A stretch of DNA of 28,884 nucleotides from Oribacterium sp. (GCA_017940955.1 JAGAXP010000320.1:1-28884), one strand, 5' to 3'; counted from the stretch's first letter, positions 18,294 through 27,073 are shown. Numbers and translations: made by a program. Notes: a model not told the origin generated them from the letters alone.

Positions 18294-19500
18294 ACAGGAA
18301 AGAGGTCTTGGTAAAGGCCTGAATGCAATATTTGGAAATACACAGTATAATACCGAAAAAAAACATAAGACCTATAAGACAGTTGCGGAAACAGTTGCAG
18401 AATCAGCAGCTGAAAAAAATGAAAATGATAAAACAGATACTGTAAGCCCGGAATTAAATGATAAAACGAATATCTTGACACCAGAATTTAATGATAAAAC
18501 GAATATCGTAACACCGGAATTAAATGATGAAACGGATTATGCAACATCGGAATTTAATAATAAAACGGATACTGTAATACCGGAATCAAGTGATAAAACG
18601 GATATCGTTATAGAGGAAATAGATTTTTCTCAGGATAGCGAAAGTGACTATCGAGATGAGAATCCGGTAACCGGGAACAATGAAAATATCGGAGCATTTT
18701 CAATAAAACTTAGTAGAATTCAGCCTGATAAGAATCAGCCGAGAAAGTATTTTGACGAAGAAAAGCTTCAGGAACTGGCAGATAACATAAAAGAATATGG
18801 TGTCATTGAGCCTATTGTAGTAAAGGAAAATGGCGCATTCTATGAGATAATCACAGGTGAAAGAAGATGGAGAGCGGCAAGAATGGCTGGTCTTAAGGAA
18901 ATCCCTGTAGTAATTAAGAATGTTGATGACAGAACAAGCAGAGAAATGTCTATCATCGAAAATATTCAGAGAGAAGATCTGAATCCGGTTGAAGAAGCAT
19001 TAGCATACCAGTCACTGATAGAAGATTTTAATCTTACGCAGGAAGAAGTTGCTAAAAAGGTATCTAAGAACAGATCTACCATAACTAACAGTTTGAGATT
19101 ACTGAAGCTTGATGAAGACATTCTTGAAATGCTCAGAGATGGAAGGATAACTCAGGGACATGCACGTGCATTACTTGTAATAGAAGAGCGTGATCTCAGA
19201 AAGAAGATTGCAGATAAATGTGCACTTGAAAATCTTTCTGTAAGAGAGATAGAAAAACTTGTTAAACTAGATAAACTGGCTAAAGAAAATAAGAGTAAGA
19301 ATGAATCTCCGGAAGCAGAGGAACTAAAGAGATTAAAGATATTATATAAAGACCTTGAAAAGAAGATGAAGGCAAAACTTGGAACAAAGGTTAATATCAT
19401 TCCAAAGAATAAGGATAAGGGAAAACTGGAAATCGAGTATTATTCCCAGGATCAACTGGACAGACTTTATATGATTTTAAATTCTTCAAGTGATGACTGA
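18286..19500 (+). CDS. parB: Chromosome partitioning protein ParB/Spo0J
   Basis: ParB is a CTP-dependent DNA clamp that loads at parS and spreads. The N-terminus carries the ParA-stimulating basic motif (ERGLGKGLNAIFG). The CTPase domain follows: DKNQPRKYF at about 148-156 and GERRWRAA at 191-198. The HTH that reads parS is around 250-271 (LTQEEVAKKVSKNRSTITNS). The C-terminal dimerisation region ends the protein. At 404 residues it is about 100 longer than usual. The excess is an acidic linker between the N-terminal motif and the CTPase domain, including six tandem 11-residue repeats (residues 47-112). It overlaps parA by 8 bases. DUF4446 follows after 16 bases. Confidence 0.97.
   Translation: MAKQERGLGKGLNAIFGNTQYNTEKKHKTYKTVAETVAESAAEKNENDKTDTVSPELNDKTNILTPEFNDKTNIVTPELNDETDYATSEFNNKTDTVIPESSDKTDIVIEEIDFSQDSESDYRDENPVTGNNENIGAFSIKLSRIQPDKNQPRKYFDEEKLQELADNIKEYGVIEPIVVKENGAFYEIITGERRWRAARMAGLKEIPVVIKNVDDRTSREMSIIENIQREDLNPVEEALAYQSLIEDFNLTQEEVAKKVSKNRSTITNSLRLLKLDEDILEMLRDGRITQGHARALLVIEERDLRKKIADKCALENLSVREIEKLVKLDKLAKENKSKNESPEAEELKRLKILYKDLEKKMKAKLGTKVNIIPKNKDKGKLEIEYYSQDQLDRLYMILNSSSDD
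18424..18621 (+). repeat. Six tandem 33-bp units within parB
   Basis: Six in-frame units of 33 bp each encode variants of NDKTDTVSPEL. They begin AATGATAAAAC or a close variant, and the third and eleventh codons of each unit vary most. They are similar at DNA level, not only at protein level, pointing to expansion by duplication. The copy number might vary among strains. Confidence 0.9.
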
Positions 19501-19516
19501 TTGATGGGAGAAAAAA

Positions 19517-20017
19517 ATGTTTGATATAAATATAGTTCTCATTGCAATAGCAGCGGGAGGACTCCTGGTAGGAGTTTTAGCTTTGATTATTGCGGTAAGA
19601 GCCAATGTTAAGTACACAAGGCTGTATAAACAATATGATTACTTCATGAGAGGAAAGGATGCAGAAACATTAGAAGATTATTTTGTAGAATTACAGCGAC
19701 ATGTTGAAAGCCTGGAAATTGAAGACCAGAAGAATAAAGAAGTGATGCGTATTCTCAATAAAAACATAAGAGCGTCATTTCAGAAATTCGGCCTGATAAA
19801 ATACAACGCATTTGGCGGTCTTGGCGGGAATATGTCATTTGCGGTTGCACTGCTGGATTATACAAATACAGGATTTGTGATTAACTCGGTACATTCAAGA
19901 GAAGGTTGTTTTCTATATATAAAGGATGTAGACGCAGGTACAACTGAAGTGGAGTTAGGATCCGAGGAAAAGCTGGCGCTTGAACAGGCATTAGGATATA
20001 GAGAGAAACAACAGTGA
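19517..20017 (+). CDS. DUF4446 family membrane protein
   Basis: This is a 166-residue protein with one N-terminal membrane helix (about 5-27, IVLIAIAAGGLLVGVLALIIAV), then a predicted coiled segment (about 55-90). The conserved domain is RASFQKFGLIKYNAFGGLGGNMSFAVALLDYTNTGFVIN in part, with the central FGGLGGNMSFAVALL being typical of DUF4446. The function of the family is unknown. It is repeatedly found directly after parB in Clostridia, which suggests a role at the membrane connected with the origin or cell cycle, but this is inference. The start is ATG 19517, with GGGAG 6 bases upstream. Its stop overlaps the next gene by 4 bases (GTGA). Confidence 0.9.
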   Translation: MFDINIVLIAIAAGGLLVGVLALIIAVRANVKYTRLYKQYDYFMRGKDAETLEDYFVELQRHVESLEIEDQKNKEVMRILNKNIRASFQKFGLIKYNAFGGLGGNMSFAVALLDYTNTGFVINSVHSREGCFLYIKDVDAGTTEVELGSEEKLALEQALGYREKQQ

Positions 20018-22485
20018 AGAAACATTCTATCAATTTAATAAAAAGAACATTATTTATGAGCGGCATATTCATTGCTGCTCTTCTTGTTTATTTCTTTATT
20101 TCATTTAGATCTATGGAACATGCGACAGAAGTCTATAGTACTCTTGATGAATCAAAGCTACCGGTTTTGTATGTAGAAACTAATGGATATATTATCAATC
20201 CGATGCATGCATATATTCAGGAAATGGGAAATAAGGCTGTAAGAGATATGATAACGATACTTCCTGAAGACAGGCAGCTTAAGCTTAATATTTGGGAATA
20301 TGATCATACAGCAATTTCGGCAAAATACGAAATAAGGACACTAAATCTGGAGCAGTTAATAGAAAAAGGTGACATTAAAAGTATTGATAAAGATGGTAAT
20401 AATACCAGTATCATCGTTCCTATACAGAATCTTATTAAAAAAGAACAGCAATATTTATTGAAGGTAATTCTGGATACCGGTGAGAAAACATTAAATTACT
20501 ATACAAGAATTCTTTGGACGGATAAAGATCATACCAAAGAGATTGAAGATATAGCCATAGGATTTACACTTTGCACTTTTGATAAGAATGAAGCAAAGCA
20601 TCTTTCAACATACCTGGAATCAAATAACATAGCTGACAATAATACACTGGCCCATATTAATTTGCATAATAGTTTTAACCAGATAACCTGGGGAGACACA
20701 GAAATGAAATTGGCGGGTCAGTATTATGTAACCATTAAAGAATATGATGGGTTAATGTCGGAAATCCAGATAAAATATGAATCCGAAATGGAAAATGAAG
20801 GGGAAAAATCAGTATTTGATAATGAAGATAATTATGTTCTGAGATATGACCCCGGCAGAATTTATATAATGAATTTTGACAGAAAAACGCATGAAGTATT
20901 TAACAGGAAAACTGATTCTGTCAAAAATAAGAGGCTTGTACTTGGTATAGGAAACCAGGAAGATATTTCGGTAGTAACTTCAGAGAATAAGGATTTTATA
21001 GCATTTAAATCCAATAAGGATTTATGGATTTATGAACAGGGAAAGAATCCTAAAGCTACTGAAATATTCAGCTTCAGGACAAATGACAGTCTGAGACAAA
21101 ACTTAGACCTTCATGATATTAAAATATTATCTGTGGAAGAGAATGGAAATGTAAATTTTCTTTTATACGGTTATATAAACAGAGGACAACATGAGGGCAA
21201 AACAGGAATAGTCTACTACACTTATGACTATGCAAAGGAAAAGGTTATTGAAAACTTCATTATACCCTTGTCCGAGTCCTATGAGGTCATTGCAGAAAAT
21301 GTCAACCGTTTAGCATATCTCACAAAAGATAACAGACTGTATATGTATTACAAAGGCAATATCTTTGGTATAGATACAAACAGCTTTGAGGTATTAATGG
21401 TTGAGTCGGGATTGAATGAAATAGAATTTGCAAGTTCAGGAAGTAAGCGTTATGTAGCATATCAGGATCCTAAAGCAGAGGATCCTTACCATTCCAGGAA
21501 AATAACACATATTGATTTAGAGAAAAATACAAAGATCGATATATTAAAAAACACTTCATACATAAGAGTTTTAGGATTTAATCAGGATGATCTGATATAC
21601 GGAGAGATTGATGAGGATAATGCTGACAGTTTAACCTATGACAGTGATATCCCGGTAAGTGCTATCCATATTACGGACGCAGAAACAAATGAGAAAACAG
21701 AGTATAAAAAAGAGGGACTCTACTTCACAAATATATCAGTAGACGAAAACAGAATAAAATTTGATGAAATCAGTAATACAGTAAACGGCAGCTATAAATA
21801 CGTAAAAAGTGAAACTATCATCTCAAATAAGAATACCAATGAAGAATCAGAAGTATTGACAACCGTAAACTCAGGAAAGTATGGTAAAGTACAATACATA
21901 GAAATTAATGATATCGGAACCAAACAGGTAAAATATCAGACAGCCAAAAATTACTCAATAGAAAGAGCATCAAATATAGAACTGAATATATCAGAGGCTA
22001 CAGAAAAAGCTCCGGTATTTTATGCATATTCCCTGGGACATTACAGAAGTAAGGAAAGAACTCTGAAAGATGCTTACAGTAAGGTGCGTGATGATTATGG
22101 ATATGTAATAGATAAGGACGGAGAAATCATCTGGAATAGGGCAGATAAGAGCGCTATAGTAAAGATTAATAAGGCTATTGATAAAATATCAGGCATTTCC
22201 CAGCTGTTAGTTAACGCTAACGAAAAAGAGACGATACAGAAAGTGGATGAGTATACAATTCTGAATGCATCAGGTATGGATATGAATTCAGCTCTGTATT
22301 ATCTGAATAAGGGTTACCCGCTTATTGTTTATGTCAATGATGAGAAAAATTATATTACAGCATATGATCAGCGAAATATAACCTTAACAGATAAAAACGG
22401 AAATTCTCAGACAGTGCTAGGAAGGGAAGATGCTGAAAAGCTTTTTGAATCAAACAGAAATCGTTTTATAGCAATATTACCCTGA
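20014..22485 (+). CDS. Large membrane-anchored protein of unknown function
   Basis: I do not recognise this 823-residue protein. It has a short basic N-terminus and one membrane helix (about 12-31, LFMSGIFIAALLVYFFIS), so most of it should lie outside the cell. Residues roughly 270-560 contain repeated short beta-strand patterns (for example NVNFLLYGYINRG, NRLAYLTKDNRLYMYY, SKRYVAYQDPKAEDPY), consistent with a propeller-like fold. The last 70 or so residues (GMDMNSALYYLNKGYPLIVYV, then YITAYDQRNITLTD) resemble the C-terminal half of C39-type papain-like domains, but no catalytic Cys/His pair is visible, so any such domain is probably inactive. The GTG start at 20014 overlaps the DUF4446 stop; its ribosome binding site is weak (AGAGAG). 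An in-frame ATG occurs at codon 15. It is the last gene of the parA-parB-DUF4446 unit. Confidence 0.85.
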   Translation: MKKHSINLIKRTLFMSGIFIAALLVYFFISFRSMEHATEVYSTLDESKLPVLYVETNGYIINPMHAYIQEMGNKAVRDMITILPEDRQLKLNIWEYDHTAISAKYEIRTLNLEQLIEKGDIKSIDKDGNNTSIIVPIQNLIKKEQQYLLKVILDTGEKTLNYYTRILWTDKDHTKEIEDIAIGFTLCTFDKNEAKHLSTYLESNNIADNNTLAHINLHNSFNQITWGDTEMKLAGQYYVTIKEYDGLMSEIQIKYESEMENEGEKSVFDNEDNYVLRYDPGRIYIMNFDRKTHEVFNRKTDSVKNKRLVLGIGNQEDISVVTSENKDFIAFKSNKDLWIYEQGKNPKATEIFSFRTNDSLRQNLDLHDIKILSVEENGNVNFLLYGYINRGQHEGKTGIVYYTYDYAKEKVIENFIIPLSESYEVIAENVNRLAYLTKDNRLYMYYKGNIFGIDTNSFEVLMVESGLNEIEFASSGSKRYVAYQDPKAEDPYHSRKITHIDLEKNTKIDILKNTSYIRVLGFNQDDLIYGEIDEDNADSLTYDSDIPVSAIHITDAETNEKTEYKKEGLYFTNISVDENRIKFDEISNTVNGSYKYVKSETIISNKNTNEESEVLTTVNSGKYGKVQYIEINDIGTKQVKYQTAKNYSIERASNIELNISEATEKAPVFYAYSLGHYRSKERTLKDAYSKVRDDYGYVIDKDGEIIWNRADKSAIVKINKAIDKISGISQLLVNANEKETIQKVDEYTILNASGMDMNSALYYLNKGYPLIVYVNDEKNYITAYDQRNITLTDKNGNSQTVLGREDAEKLFESNRNRFIAILP

Positions 22486-22490
22486 TAATG

Positions 22491-22533
22491 AAAACAACTA
22501 TGGAATTGCAAAGAATTCCATAGTTGTTTTTTT
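22491..22533. terminator. Bidirectional terminator between convergent genes
   Basis: AACAACTATGGAATT/AATTCCATAGTTGTT form a perfect 15-bp stem with a 6-base loop. It has a run of T's on the plus strand and T-rich flank on the minus strand. It serves both the unknown gene ending at 22485 and rsmA, whose stop codon lies in the T-run. Confidence 0.9.
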
Positions 22534-23392
22534 ACCTGTATGAAATTAAAAGATTTGATAGTACCGCAAATTGCTCAAGTGTTAATGCTTCACCTCTTAG
22601 AGTTTCACTTAAGCCCATTTCATTTAACGCTTTTACAGTAAGATCTTTCGGTATATTTGATCCTGAAAGAAGGGAATTCTGTAAGGTTTTACGACGCTGT
22701 CCGAAAGCGGATTTGATAAGTGAAAACATAAAGGCCTCGTCCCTGGTTTCAACCGGTGGAATCGAATGTCTGGTAAGAAGGATTACAGCGGACCCAACAT
22801 TAGGTCTTGGGATAAAACAGTTTGGTGGTACAAGCTGTACAATGGATGGAACTGAATAGTACTGAACGGCCAAAGATAAAGCACCGTAATCTTTAGTACC
22901 GGGACCTGACTGCATTCGATCTGCAACCTCCTTCTGTACCATTACTGTAATGGACCGTAGAGGGACCTTACTTTCAAAAAGGCCCATAATGATGGGGGTT
23001 GTAATGTAATATGGCAGGTTTGCAACTACCTTTATGGGATTTCCGCTGTTATAGGTAAAGATGAGATCATTAAGATCAAGCTTTAACACATCAGAATGGA
23101 TTATGGTGACATTGCTATAGTCTTTTAATGTCTCATTTAGTATTGGTATGAGATTTGAATCGATTTCAACAGCTATAACATGACCTGCAGCTTCAGCAAG
23201 AGCCTGGGTCATGGTTCCGATACCGGGACCGATTTCCAGAACGCAATCGTCTTTAGTGATGTCGGAACTGGTAATAATTTTAGAAAGAACGCTCTCATCA
23301 ATAAGAAAGTTCTGACCGAATTTTTTTTGAAATTTAAAATCATTGCTTTGAATGATCTTAATTGTCTCCTGTGGATTAATTAATTTACTCAT
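22532..23392 (-). CDS. rsmA: 16S rRNA (adenine(1518)-N6/adenine(1519)-N6)-dimethyltransferase
   Basis: RsmA/KsgA dimethylates two adjacent adenines in the 3' hairpin of 16S rRNA during late 30S assembly; loss of it gives kasugamycin resistance in other bacteria. The SAM motif is VLEIGPGIGTMTQALAE and the catalytic motif NLPYYITTPI. QKEVADRM and SAFGQRRKTLQNSL are also diagnostic. The length is 286 residues. The start is ATG 23392, with AAGGG 6 bases upstream, both inside the end of the preceding HD gene (ATGA overlap). It lies on the strand opposite to replication from this origin, unlike the genes before it. Confidence 0.97.
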   Translation of the reverse strand: MSKLINPQETIKIIQSNDFKFQKKFGQNFLIDESVLSKIITSSDITKDDCVLEIGPGIGTMTQALAEAAGHVIAVEIDSNLIPILNETLKDYSNVTIIHSDVLKLDLNDLIFTYNSGNPIKVVANLPYYITTPIIMGLFESKVPLRSITVMVQKEVADRMQSGPGTKDYGALSLAVQYYSVPSIVQLVPPNCFIPRPNVGSAVILLTRHSIPPVETRDEAFMFSLIKSAFGQRRKTLQNSLLSGSNIPKDLTVKALNEMGLSETLRGEALTLEQFAVLSNLLISYR

Positions 23393-23895
23393 ATTATCCC
23401 TTTACGTCTGTTAAATCTAATATTTCTGATACTTTCAGCGGCACTTACAAGGGATTCCTGTGTAGCGACTATTTTATCACTTAAGGTCAAAACATATCCT
23501 AGTCTGGATGTTGGTATAGAAGTAGCCAGAGGAAACATATGGCTCCAAATGGCTTTCTTTTCCACATGAGAAAGGATAAAGCCTTCATTTTCAGAATTGA
23601 TAACAGCATCCTCCGGATGATAAAAACAATACCATCGACCATTATGGACATGTTTATCATCTTTATGATAGTCCACGAGACAGAAATCATGAAGAAGGCC
23701 AACTTTTGCAGCACTGTCAGGATCAACACCTACAAGTTTTGCAAGTCGACTTGAAAGAAAAGCAACTCTTACAGAATGATCAAAGGTATTGGTACACCCA
23801 TGACGAGGAACCTGTCTAAGCTTGTCATATTTTTCATTATGGGTTATATAATCATGTTTCTCGGCAAAAGTATATTCTTTAAATGATAAGTTCAT
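23389..23895 (-). CDS. HD-domain protein (predicted metal-dependent phosphohydrolase)
   Basis: This is a 168-residue protein with an HD-type metal site: H40 (TFDHSVRVA), H69-D70 (LLHDF), H110 (ILSHVEKKAIWSH) and D140 (LTLSDKIVA). This is the pattern of an intact HD fold, but the substrate cannot be told; relatives act on nucleotides or cyclic nucleotides. I start at ATG 23895 because AGGA lies 7 bases upstream. An in-frame ATG at 23955 would add 20 residues (MYVLFDLCFACMVLMKQENI) with no ribosome binding site. The stop overlaps the rsmA start (ATGA), so the two are co-translated. The protein may belong to nucleotide or RNA housekeeping, but this is only suggested by the pairing. Confidence 0.85.
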   Translation of the reverse strand: MNLSFKEYTFAEKHDYITHNEKYDKLRQVPRHGCTNTFDHSVRVAFLSSRLAKLVGVDPDSAAKVGLLHDFCLVDYHKDDKHVHNGRWYCFYHPEDAVINSENEGFILSHVEKKAIWSHMFPLATSIPTSRLGYVLTLSDKIVATQESLVSAAESIRNIRFNRRKGII

Positions 23896-23989
23896 AATGT
23901 TTTCCTGTTTCATAAGAACCATACATGCAAAACATAAATCAAAAAGAACATACATTCTGCATTTGAGCGGTACTATATTTCCAAGTCAA

Positions 23990-24018
23990 AATATAGAGTA
24001 AGAAAAATATTAAATCAA
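23990..24018 (-). promoter_or_regulatory. Possible promoter of the HD-rsmA operon
   Basis: Minus-strand TTGATT (24013-24018) and TATATT (23990-23995) are 17 bases apart, about 95 bases before the HD start. Further upstream an extended -10 (TGCTATAAT, near 24050-24058) is another candidate. The remaining gap up to 24261 is AT-rich and holds a strong GGGGAGG (about 24210-24216) that is not followed by a start codon at a useful distance. Confidence 0.4.
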
Positions 24019-24261
24019 CAGTATTAATAAAAAATTTACACAAACAAGGATTATAGCACATACATTTAAGAAAAAAGAACAGGATGGTGGTGCGTTAATT
24101 AAAAAAAACGACTTTTAAACGAGATTATTTAGAAAAAATGTACATTGATGTAACTAATAAATAAATTTAAACTTAAACTATATATAAGTGAAAGGATTTT
24201 TAATAAACAGGGGAGGCAAATAAGATAGCACTTGAGAAAATAGTGTTGTCTGTATTTGGTT

Positions 24262-25830
24262 ATGAAAAAATTTTATAAAAACCACAAAAGTCTGATAACA
24301 GATGTGGAAACTATTCTGGCGGTAATCCTGGTATTCCTGTCAATGCTTTTGATGTTCAGTGTGAAGTGGCTGATGGCTACGTGGTCGGAGCTTACGGTAG
24401 ATGAGATCATATACCATATGGTAGCGCCTCTTCAGGGAACAAGTACTGCGATGCTTAATGAGTACATATTGCATTGCACAGTACCGGCTGCATTGGTTTC
24501 TCTTATTCTTATCGGAATATTCTTTGTTTTCAGAAAAAACAGAAAATACGGATACGCGTTAATTTTCGCATTTACGGGAGCCGCATTTACAACAGGATTT
24601 ACAGTATTGAATGCCTGGGATGATCTTAACCTCGGCAATTATTTGGCATCTCAATTTAAGAAGTCAGAGTTTATAGATGATAATTATGTTGATCCGAATA
24701 CTGTTAAAATAGAATTTCCCGAGAAGAAAAGAAACCTCATATACATTTATCTCGAATCTACGGAAATAACCTTTTCCGACATTAAATCAGGAGGGGCATT
24801 CAGAGAAAACACAATTCCCGAACTGACTAAGATAGCCGTGGATAATGAGGATTTCTCGGGAGATGAAGCTCTCAACGGAGGCTATTCAATGCCGGGATCA
24901 ACCTGGACTATGGGAGCCATGTTTGCCCAGACTTCAGGACTGCCTTTAAAGATATCCATAGATAAAAATGCCATGGATACCCAGAAAACATTTTTCCCGG
25001 GCATCATAACCCTTGGGGATATTCTTGATAAAGAAGGCTACATACAGGAGCTGCTTTTGGGATCTGTTGGTTACTTTGGAGGCAGAAAGCTTTATTTTCA
25101 AAGTCATGGAAACTATAAGATAAAGGATTTCAGTTACTGGAAGAAGCAGCATAAATTCCCTGCTGACTACTGGGTTAACTGGGGATTTGAAGATAAGAAG
25201 CTGTATGAGTATGCAAAGGAAGAGCTGACGAAGCTCTCTGAAACCGGAGATCCTTTCAATGTGACTTTACTTACAGTTGATACTCATTTCCCGGATGGAT
25301 ATGTCTGTGAAATATGCCCGGACGATTTTGATGACCAGTATTCAAATGTTTATAACTGTGCATCAAAGCAGGTGGAAAGTTTTCTCAACTGGTGTAAAAC
25401 ACAGGACTGGTATAAAGATACAACCATAGTTATAACCGGTGACCATCCCACCATGGATCACGATTTCTGTAATGAGGTAAACAAGGAATACGTAAGGAAG
25501 GTATACACTGCATTTATAAACGCTCCAAAGGAACCGGAAATAAAAGTAAAGAGAGACTATACAACCTTTGATGATTTTCCAACTACTCTGGCTGCACTGG
25601 GTGTGGAAATAGAAGGGGACAGACTGGGGCTTGGAACGAATCTCTTCTCCGATAAGGAAACCTTGTCAGAAAAATATGGCAGGGAATATGAGAAGAAAGA
25701 GCTTGAAAAGAAGTCGGATCTGATGATAAAGCTTGGACAGATAGATAAAGGCGCGGCTATAGAATCAAAGGAAGCGAAAGAGCTCAAAGAGAAAGAAAAG
25801 GCTGCAAAGGAAGCCGAGCCGGAGGCATGA
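24262..25830 (+). CDS. LTA synthase/OpgB-type membrane phosphoglycerol transferase (sulfatase fold)
   Basis: This is a predicted membrane enzyme of the alkaline-phosphatase superfamily that transfers phosphoglycerol-type groups to surface glycans or lipids. It has three membrane helices (about 17-38, 71-91 and 96-116), fewer than the five of LtaS. The extracellular catalytic domain follows, with YIYLES (metal-binding Glu), PGSTWTMGAMFAQTSGLPL (probable nucleophile Thr), LLTVDTHFPDG and VITGDHPTMDHD (metal ligands). The GSTWT context and helix number are closer to OpgB/MdoB than to LtaS. A charged KE-rich tail follows. The start is ATG 24262 (TTG 24256 is possible); neither has a Shine-Dalgarno sequence. 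The actual substrate cannot be deduced. Confidence 0.88.
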   Translation: MKKFYKNHKSLITDVETILAVILVFLSMLLMFSVKWLMATWSELTVDEIIYHMVAPLQGTSTAMLNEYILHCTVPAALVSLILIGIFFVFRKNRKYGYALIFAFTGAAFTTGFTVLNAWDDLNLGNYLASQFKKSEFIDDNYVDPNTVKIEFPEKKRNLIYIYLESTEITFSDIKSGGAFRENTIPELTKIAVDNEDFSGDEALNGGYSMPGSTWTMGAMFAQTSGLPLKISIDKNAMDTQKTFFPGIITLGDILDKEGYIQELLLGSVGYFGGRKLYFQSHGNYKIKDFSYWKKQHKFPADYWVNWGFEDKKLYEYAKEELTKLSETGDPFNVTLLTVDTHFPDGYVCEICPDDFDDQYSNVYNCASKQVESFLNWCKTQDWYKDTTIVITGDHPTMDHDFCNEVNKEYVRKVYTAFINAPKEPEIKVKRDYTTFDDFPTTLAALGVEIEGDRLGLGTNLFSDKETLSEKYGREYEKKELEKKSDLMIKLGQIDKGAAIESKEAKELKEKEKAAKEAEPEA

Positions 25831-25871
25831 TATTAATCCGTTCAAGGAGTTTTTTCTTCCATATCTACTAA

Positions 25872-25925
25872 AAAGAGTCCTTTTGAATAGTTTTCAAGCA
25901 CCAGAACTATTCAAAAGGGCTCTTT
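25872..25925. terminator. Bidirectional terminator between convergent genes
   Basis: A 21-bp stem with one mismatch (AAAGAG, then CCTTTTGAATAGTT, against AACTATTCAAAAGG, then CTCTTT) has a loop of about 12 bases. On the minus strand it is followed by TTTTTAG, so it is a good terminator for the HAD gene. On the plus strand it ends CTCTTTC and may also stop the phosphoglycerol transferase message. Confidence 0.8.
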
Positions 25926-25971
25926 CAGCTAAATCAGGCAGTGTGATTACTTTAAAGTTTGATCTATGGAA

Positions 25972-25997
25972 GACGGTTCTCGCCGGAGAGAACCGTC
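25972..25997. repeat. REP-like palindrome
   Basis: A perfect 10-bp inverted repeat GACGGTTCTC/GAGAACCGTC with a 6-base loop (GCCGGA) is followed by CCCC. It is much more GC-rich than its surroundings and lies 22 bases beyond the end of the HAD gene. Palindromes with this GGTTCTC/GAGAACC core are, from memory, dispersed in clostridial genomes. Only one copy is visible here, so the repeat status is an inference. Confidence 0.5.
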
Positions 25998-26018
25998 CCC
26001 GATGGGTTTTCAGATAAA

Positions 26019-26936
26019 TCAAGCCGGATGATTACGGTTATAGTTTATGATGTAGTCAACCGCATCAGATAAGCCATCATCAAAAATAGAAGGACAGATG
26101 TAGTCGGCAACAGCTTTGCATTCTTCCTTGGCATTACCCATGGCAATTCCTATGTGACAATGCTCCAGCATTCCGATATCATTCAATCCGTCACCTACAG
26201 CGGCGGCTTCATTTAAAGAAAAATTATAGTGACGAAGGATCGAATCGATACCCGAAACCTTGGTGATTCCCTTTCTGGTCAGATCGAAGCTAAGTCCGTC
26301 GGACCATCTTACTATTTCGCATCCCGTAAGATGATCCTTCATTTTTATAGAATTATCATAATCCATTACAGGAATCAGCATAAAAACAGGCTTATCACCG
26401 GTACGTGAAAAATCCACAACCGGCGGAGTACCGCTTTTAATCTCATATAAGGTCTTCATAAGCTCATCAGAGATGAAATTGGCATAGATGGAACGCTCCT
26501 CCTCAACAAGGCAGGAAAAATGGTTTTTGCTGCAAAAATCAAGGACAATCTGAACCTGATCCTTTGGAATTTCTATCTTCTGAACACAGGTTCCGTTCAG
26601 TGGATCAAAATAGCAAAAGGGCTCACTTTGATCGGAAAGATCAAATACATATTCCTCTGTGTGATGTGAATGTTCATCCAGTGATATAGCCTTGTCAACG
26701 ATAGCCTTATCAAGAACATAGCAATATTCCCCATCCAGAGTGACAAATGCATCAAAGCGCATTCCTTTAATGAGATTTTCATTCTTTAATTCCATCCAGT
26801 GACGTCCGGTGGCAATGGCAGTAATGATTCCTGCCGCATTGGCTCTTTCAATGGCAGCCAGGGTTGTTTCCGGTATGATGCCTGTTTCAAAAGGTCTCAG
26901 CGTGCCGTCGATATCAAAAAAAATAATCTTAATCAT
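26019..26936 (-). CDS. Cof-type HAD-IIB family phosphatase
   Basis: This is a predicted cytoplasmic Mg-dependent phosphatase, probably acting on sugar phosphates or similar metabolites. HAD motif I is FFDIDGTLRPF with both aspartates. Motif II is in IATGRHW, motif III has the lysine in DLTRKGITKVSGI, and motif IV is VGDGLNDIGMLE. The large C2-type cap between motifs places it in subfamily IIB (Cof/YbiV-like). The length of 305 residues is a little above the usual 270. The start is ATG 26936, with AGGA about 12 bases upstream, which is suboptimal. It stands alone between a terminator and the LacI-type gene; the neighbouring sugar genes make a sugar-phosphate substrate plausible. Confidence 0.92.
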   Translation of the reverse strand: MIKIIFFDIDGTLRPFETGIIPETTLAAIERANAAGIITAIATGRHWMELKNENLIKGMRFDAFVTLDGEYCYVLDKAIVDKAISLDEHSHHTEEYVFDLSDQSEPFCYFDPLNGTCVQKIEIPKDQVQIVLDFCSKNHFSCLVEEERSIYANFISDELMKTLYEIKSGTPPVVDFSRTGDKPVFMLIPVMDYDNSIKMKDHLTGCEIVRWSDGLSFDLTRKGITKVSGIDSILRHYNFSLNEAAAVGDGLNDIGMLEHCHIGIAMGNAKEECKAVADYICPSIFDDGLSDAVDYIINYNRNHPA

Positions 26937-27073
26937 AGTAAGTATATTCCTGCATGTGCATTAGTACGTAATACGTAACTTATAACCAAAATATAATACT
27001 CCAGGTTTAAGCAGATTTAATATTAGCACGAAAACAGCTTATGTGGTGAGCCATTTTACAAAAGAAACATGTT

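Noticed and set aside
18424..18621. Tandem repeat as an inserted mobile or foreign element
   Set aside because: The units are in frame, match the composition of the rest of parB and have no flanking duplication.
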